Shown piece by piece: positions 62,201-64,000 of a DNA stretch of 64,000 nt; position 1 is the stretch's first letter; each line of letters opens with the position of its first letter. The DNA lies in NCBI RefSeq assembly GCF_963675165.1, contig NC_087382.1, positions 5,061,963-5,125,962 of the forward strand, given 5' to 3'. A model generated the notes under the pieces. That model saw only the letters and a program-made list of their open reading frames with translations, made no database searches and was not told where the DNA came from. The translations under genes and the position numbers were made by a program. The DNA comes from Halichondria panicea (Eukaryota > Porifera > Demospongiae > Suberitida > Halichondriidae).

Positions 62201-63482
62201 TTAGCAGTGAGCCAGTTGCCAGGTTATGAACCAGACACGTCTAATCACAGAGAAAAGGTCACTCACCCGATATATAACAGTCTCAAACAACAGCTGAGGA
62301 CCCGTGAAAGCCAGTATCGTTAAGGGCTGCACGGAGAACAGGCCGTACACAATCCCACACAGCCCAGTCGCCAATAGAGTCTCTGACACTCCGATCTGAT
62401 TGTTCGTGACCTCCTCCATTAGACCGCCGAATGCAATCGCAGGTCCTATAAATGCTATATAGAGGAAGATGATGGAAATGAACGGCTGTATGTGGAAGGC
62501 GTCCTTGTAGTCAGAGGGATAGCGTCGGATTAGATTTTTGAAATCTCTCCAGATTCCGCCAAATGGTCGTCGAGAGTGTTTGAGGGGATCAGGGGTGTGG
62601 TCTTTAGTGTCGGGAATCTCCTCAAGAGCATGCTCTATGTGTATGTATGTGTGTGTGTGCAGTGTGTGCAGTGTGTGTGCATGAGTGGGTTAGTGTGTAT
62701 TATGCATGTACACATACGTACAGTGTAGTTCCAGTGAACATTAATAATTTATAATCATATACATTGAACATAATTATAGAGTATGCAACTTTTGTGTGTG
62801 TGGGGAGGAGGGGCTTAGTGAGTACATGCAGTTTACAGCAATATAATTTCCATCTCATGCACACCCTCACGTTTTCTCCTCCGCAGTTCGTTCCTCTCGT
62901 GCATGATGGGGAGCAACAAGTCCTCGTCCCAGTCACCGGGGGGCAACACAATACTGTCGTCGAGGAACTTGTCCATAGCGTCCAGGAAGTCCTCCTTAAT
63001 CTCAGCACTGTAGGCCACATCGTGGAAGTGCTGTGTATATTGATGTCAGTCAAAGGAATGCATGCATGCTGATAAACATTCAAATTATTATTCCTAGGGT
63101 ACTGTATTTACTTGATTAAACAAGAACGGCCATCTCGTTTAAACGCCCATGGTAAAAGCTCAGTCTTTGTCAATAAACGCCCATCTTAAATAATCGCCCA
63201 TGTATGGGGCGTGGCACTGTGGGTGGAGCTAAAGTAGCACGTGGAACCAGTTGCAGCATGGAATAATTTTTACACAGCTTTTGGCTACATGTACGTACAG
63301 TTAGACTTTGAACCCTTTAATTAACAAATAACTCTGTACTTCGAACTCACCGCATCGGACATGAGGGTAGCCATGGCCCTGCCCACCTCGTGATAATCAC
63401 AATGACCCTCGGCCGGCCCCAGGAGGAGATATACAAACCGCACTGGGACTGGCACCTCCGTCAGATCACCAAGGAGATGACT
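58471..63482 (-). CDS. SLC4-family bicarbonate transporter, C-terminal 698 codons
   Basis: Plasma-membrane HCO3- transporter (anion exchanger or Na-bicarbonate cotransporter type). Eleven exons in phase: 63482-63351, 63030-62865, 62634-62267, 62122-61925, 61640-61344, 61080-60868, 60721-60601, 60504-60334, 60080-59911, 59023-58850, 58557-58471. Cytosolic domain: [26 protein letters not shown]. Membrane domain: [36 protein letters not shown], a Cys-containing, N-glycosylatable loop ([13 protein letters not shown]), [31 protein letters not shown] and [20 protein letters not shown]. Acidic tail ends at TAG 58471. The N-terminus is beyond the right edge. The four-Cys loop is more like NBC than AE, which is inference. 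Confidence 0.92.
59307..59465. mobile_element. Foldback MITE, AGAGGAGGT family
   Basis: Long inverted arms: CCAGAGGAGGTACGACACG...CCTCTGCAATAACGT and its near-complement ACGTTATTGCAGAGG...GTACCTCCTCTGG. Shares ends with 63611-63760 and 441-472. It lies in the intron between SLC4 exons 9 and 10. No TSD resolved because the flanks are part of the palindrome. Confidence 0.8.
60190..60243. repeat. Interspersed repeat shared with 44190
   Basis: AAGCACCGCAGGTGCTGATG...CATAAAGC, in an SLC4 intron; matches the sequence after the PRELI gene stop. Confidence 0.65.
63105..63215. repeat. AACGCCCAT repeat fragment
   Basis: AAACGCCCATGG, AAACGCCCATCTT and AATCGCCCATGT follow each other within 70 bp in an SLC4 intron. 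The first stretch begins TACTGTATTTACTTGATTAAAC, like the end of a degraded MITE. No target duplication found. Confidence 0.35.
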
Positions 63483-63610
63483 CTAGATAGGAGAAAGGGG
63501 GATTTACAATAATGCAATATACAAGCATACCTGGGAACTATCTGCTATCAATCAACAGAGCATTTGAAAGGAGGTTCAGTATAGCTTCATACAATCAGCT
63601 TTTATGAGGG

Positions 63611-63760
63611 GCTGGCCCAGGGGAGCTACGACACGAGTACCTCGATTAGGCTTGGTCACGTGCAAAATTCACAGTAAAGTCATTGTTGCATGTGACCAAT
63701 TACCTAACATTTTTTAGCCTAATCGAGGTACTCGTGTCGGACCTCCTCTAGGGGCCGGCT
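63611..63760. mobile_element. Foldback MITE, AGAGGAGGT family
   Basis: Arms GGGAGCTACGACACGAGTAC and GTACTCGTGTCGGACCTCC, with CCTCGATTAGGCT/AGCCTAATCGAGG inside, flank a non-palindromic centre of about 60 bp. It lies just upstream of the first SLC4 exon visible here. A second, shorter-armed member of the 59307 family. Confidence 0.8.
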
Positions 63761-64000
63761 GGTCTATTGAAGCAAGGTCTGAACTAATCACAAACTGTAC
63801 ACACACATGCAAAGACAAATAATGCGCACATGCACAGTGTATAACCTCAAATTCTTACACAGAATAATTATGGGTAAACAACATTTCCTTTCCTCTATCG
63901 GAGGTCAGAGCTGAAACCAGGTGAAACCTACAAAGCTGACCCATTTAACCACACGCAAGCAGGAAATCACCAATCGTACGGATAAACTTACATGAAAAAA

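Overview
The window looks like nuclear DNA of an early-branching animal, most likely a sponge (inference). It is AT-rich, its genes have many short GT-AG introns (about 40-70 nt in several genes), and it encodes metazoan families: a ROR-like receptor, an oxysterol-binding-related protein (ORP), a PRELI-domain protein, an SLC4 transporter and an EHD protein. Small inverted-repeat elements and CA/TG microsatellites are common. I joined exons by hand from splice consensus and reading phase, so the multi-exon models extend well beyond any single open reading frame.

Layout. 0.5-3.8 kb (-): 5' part of a ROR-like receptor (signal peptide, FN3-like, Ig, Frizzled-type CRD, Kringle, second Cys-rich module); every internal exon has phase-1 boundaries, and the gene runs off the left edge. 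3.7-5.7 kb: repeat-rich flank with three nested insertions that each have 9-bp target duplications, plus a pogo/Tigger-like MITE. 7.4-12.5 kb and 27.0-31.7 kb: a direct segmental duplication carrying a MACPF-like gene, intact in the right copy and broken in the left by a 5-bp insertion. 12.9-13.4 kb (-): relic of a membrane-protein C-terminus. 14.8-19.8 kb: a compact cluster of a chromodomain gene (+), a coiled-coil/kinase gene (-) and an 8-exon gene (+) whose residues match the RAG1/Transib catalytic core (DDE triad plus C-x2-C and H-x4-H zinc ligands, with key spacings equal to RAG1). 24.9-25.7 kb (-): small secreted Cys-rich protein. 31.8-41.3 kb (-): complete 21-exon ORP gene (933 aa), divergent from a complete 6-exon PRELI gene at 41.7-44.1 kb (+).

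45.1-46.6 kb: EHD-like gene with four frame shifts and no EH domain. 46.9-48.4 and 58.0-59.2 kb: an 11-kb-spaced duplication of the last two SLC4 exons. Between these copies lie an intact Ran-binding-domain gene (51-52.2 kb), a PHYHD1-like pseudogene (53.1-54.9 kb), an intronless ORF resembling bacterial clan-CD-like peptidases (55.5-56.6 kb, -) and a truncated HELQ-like helicase relic (56.6-57.4 kb). 58.5-63.5 kb (-): C-terminal 698 codons of an SLC4 bicarbonate transporter, whose N-terminus lies beyond the right edge.

The most interesting items are the RAG1-core-like gene and its neighbours, the apparent bacterial-type peptidase ORF, the all-phase-1 ROR-like receptor, and the 46-58 kb block where disabled genes collect between duplicated SLC4 ends.
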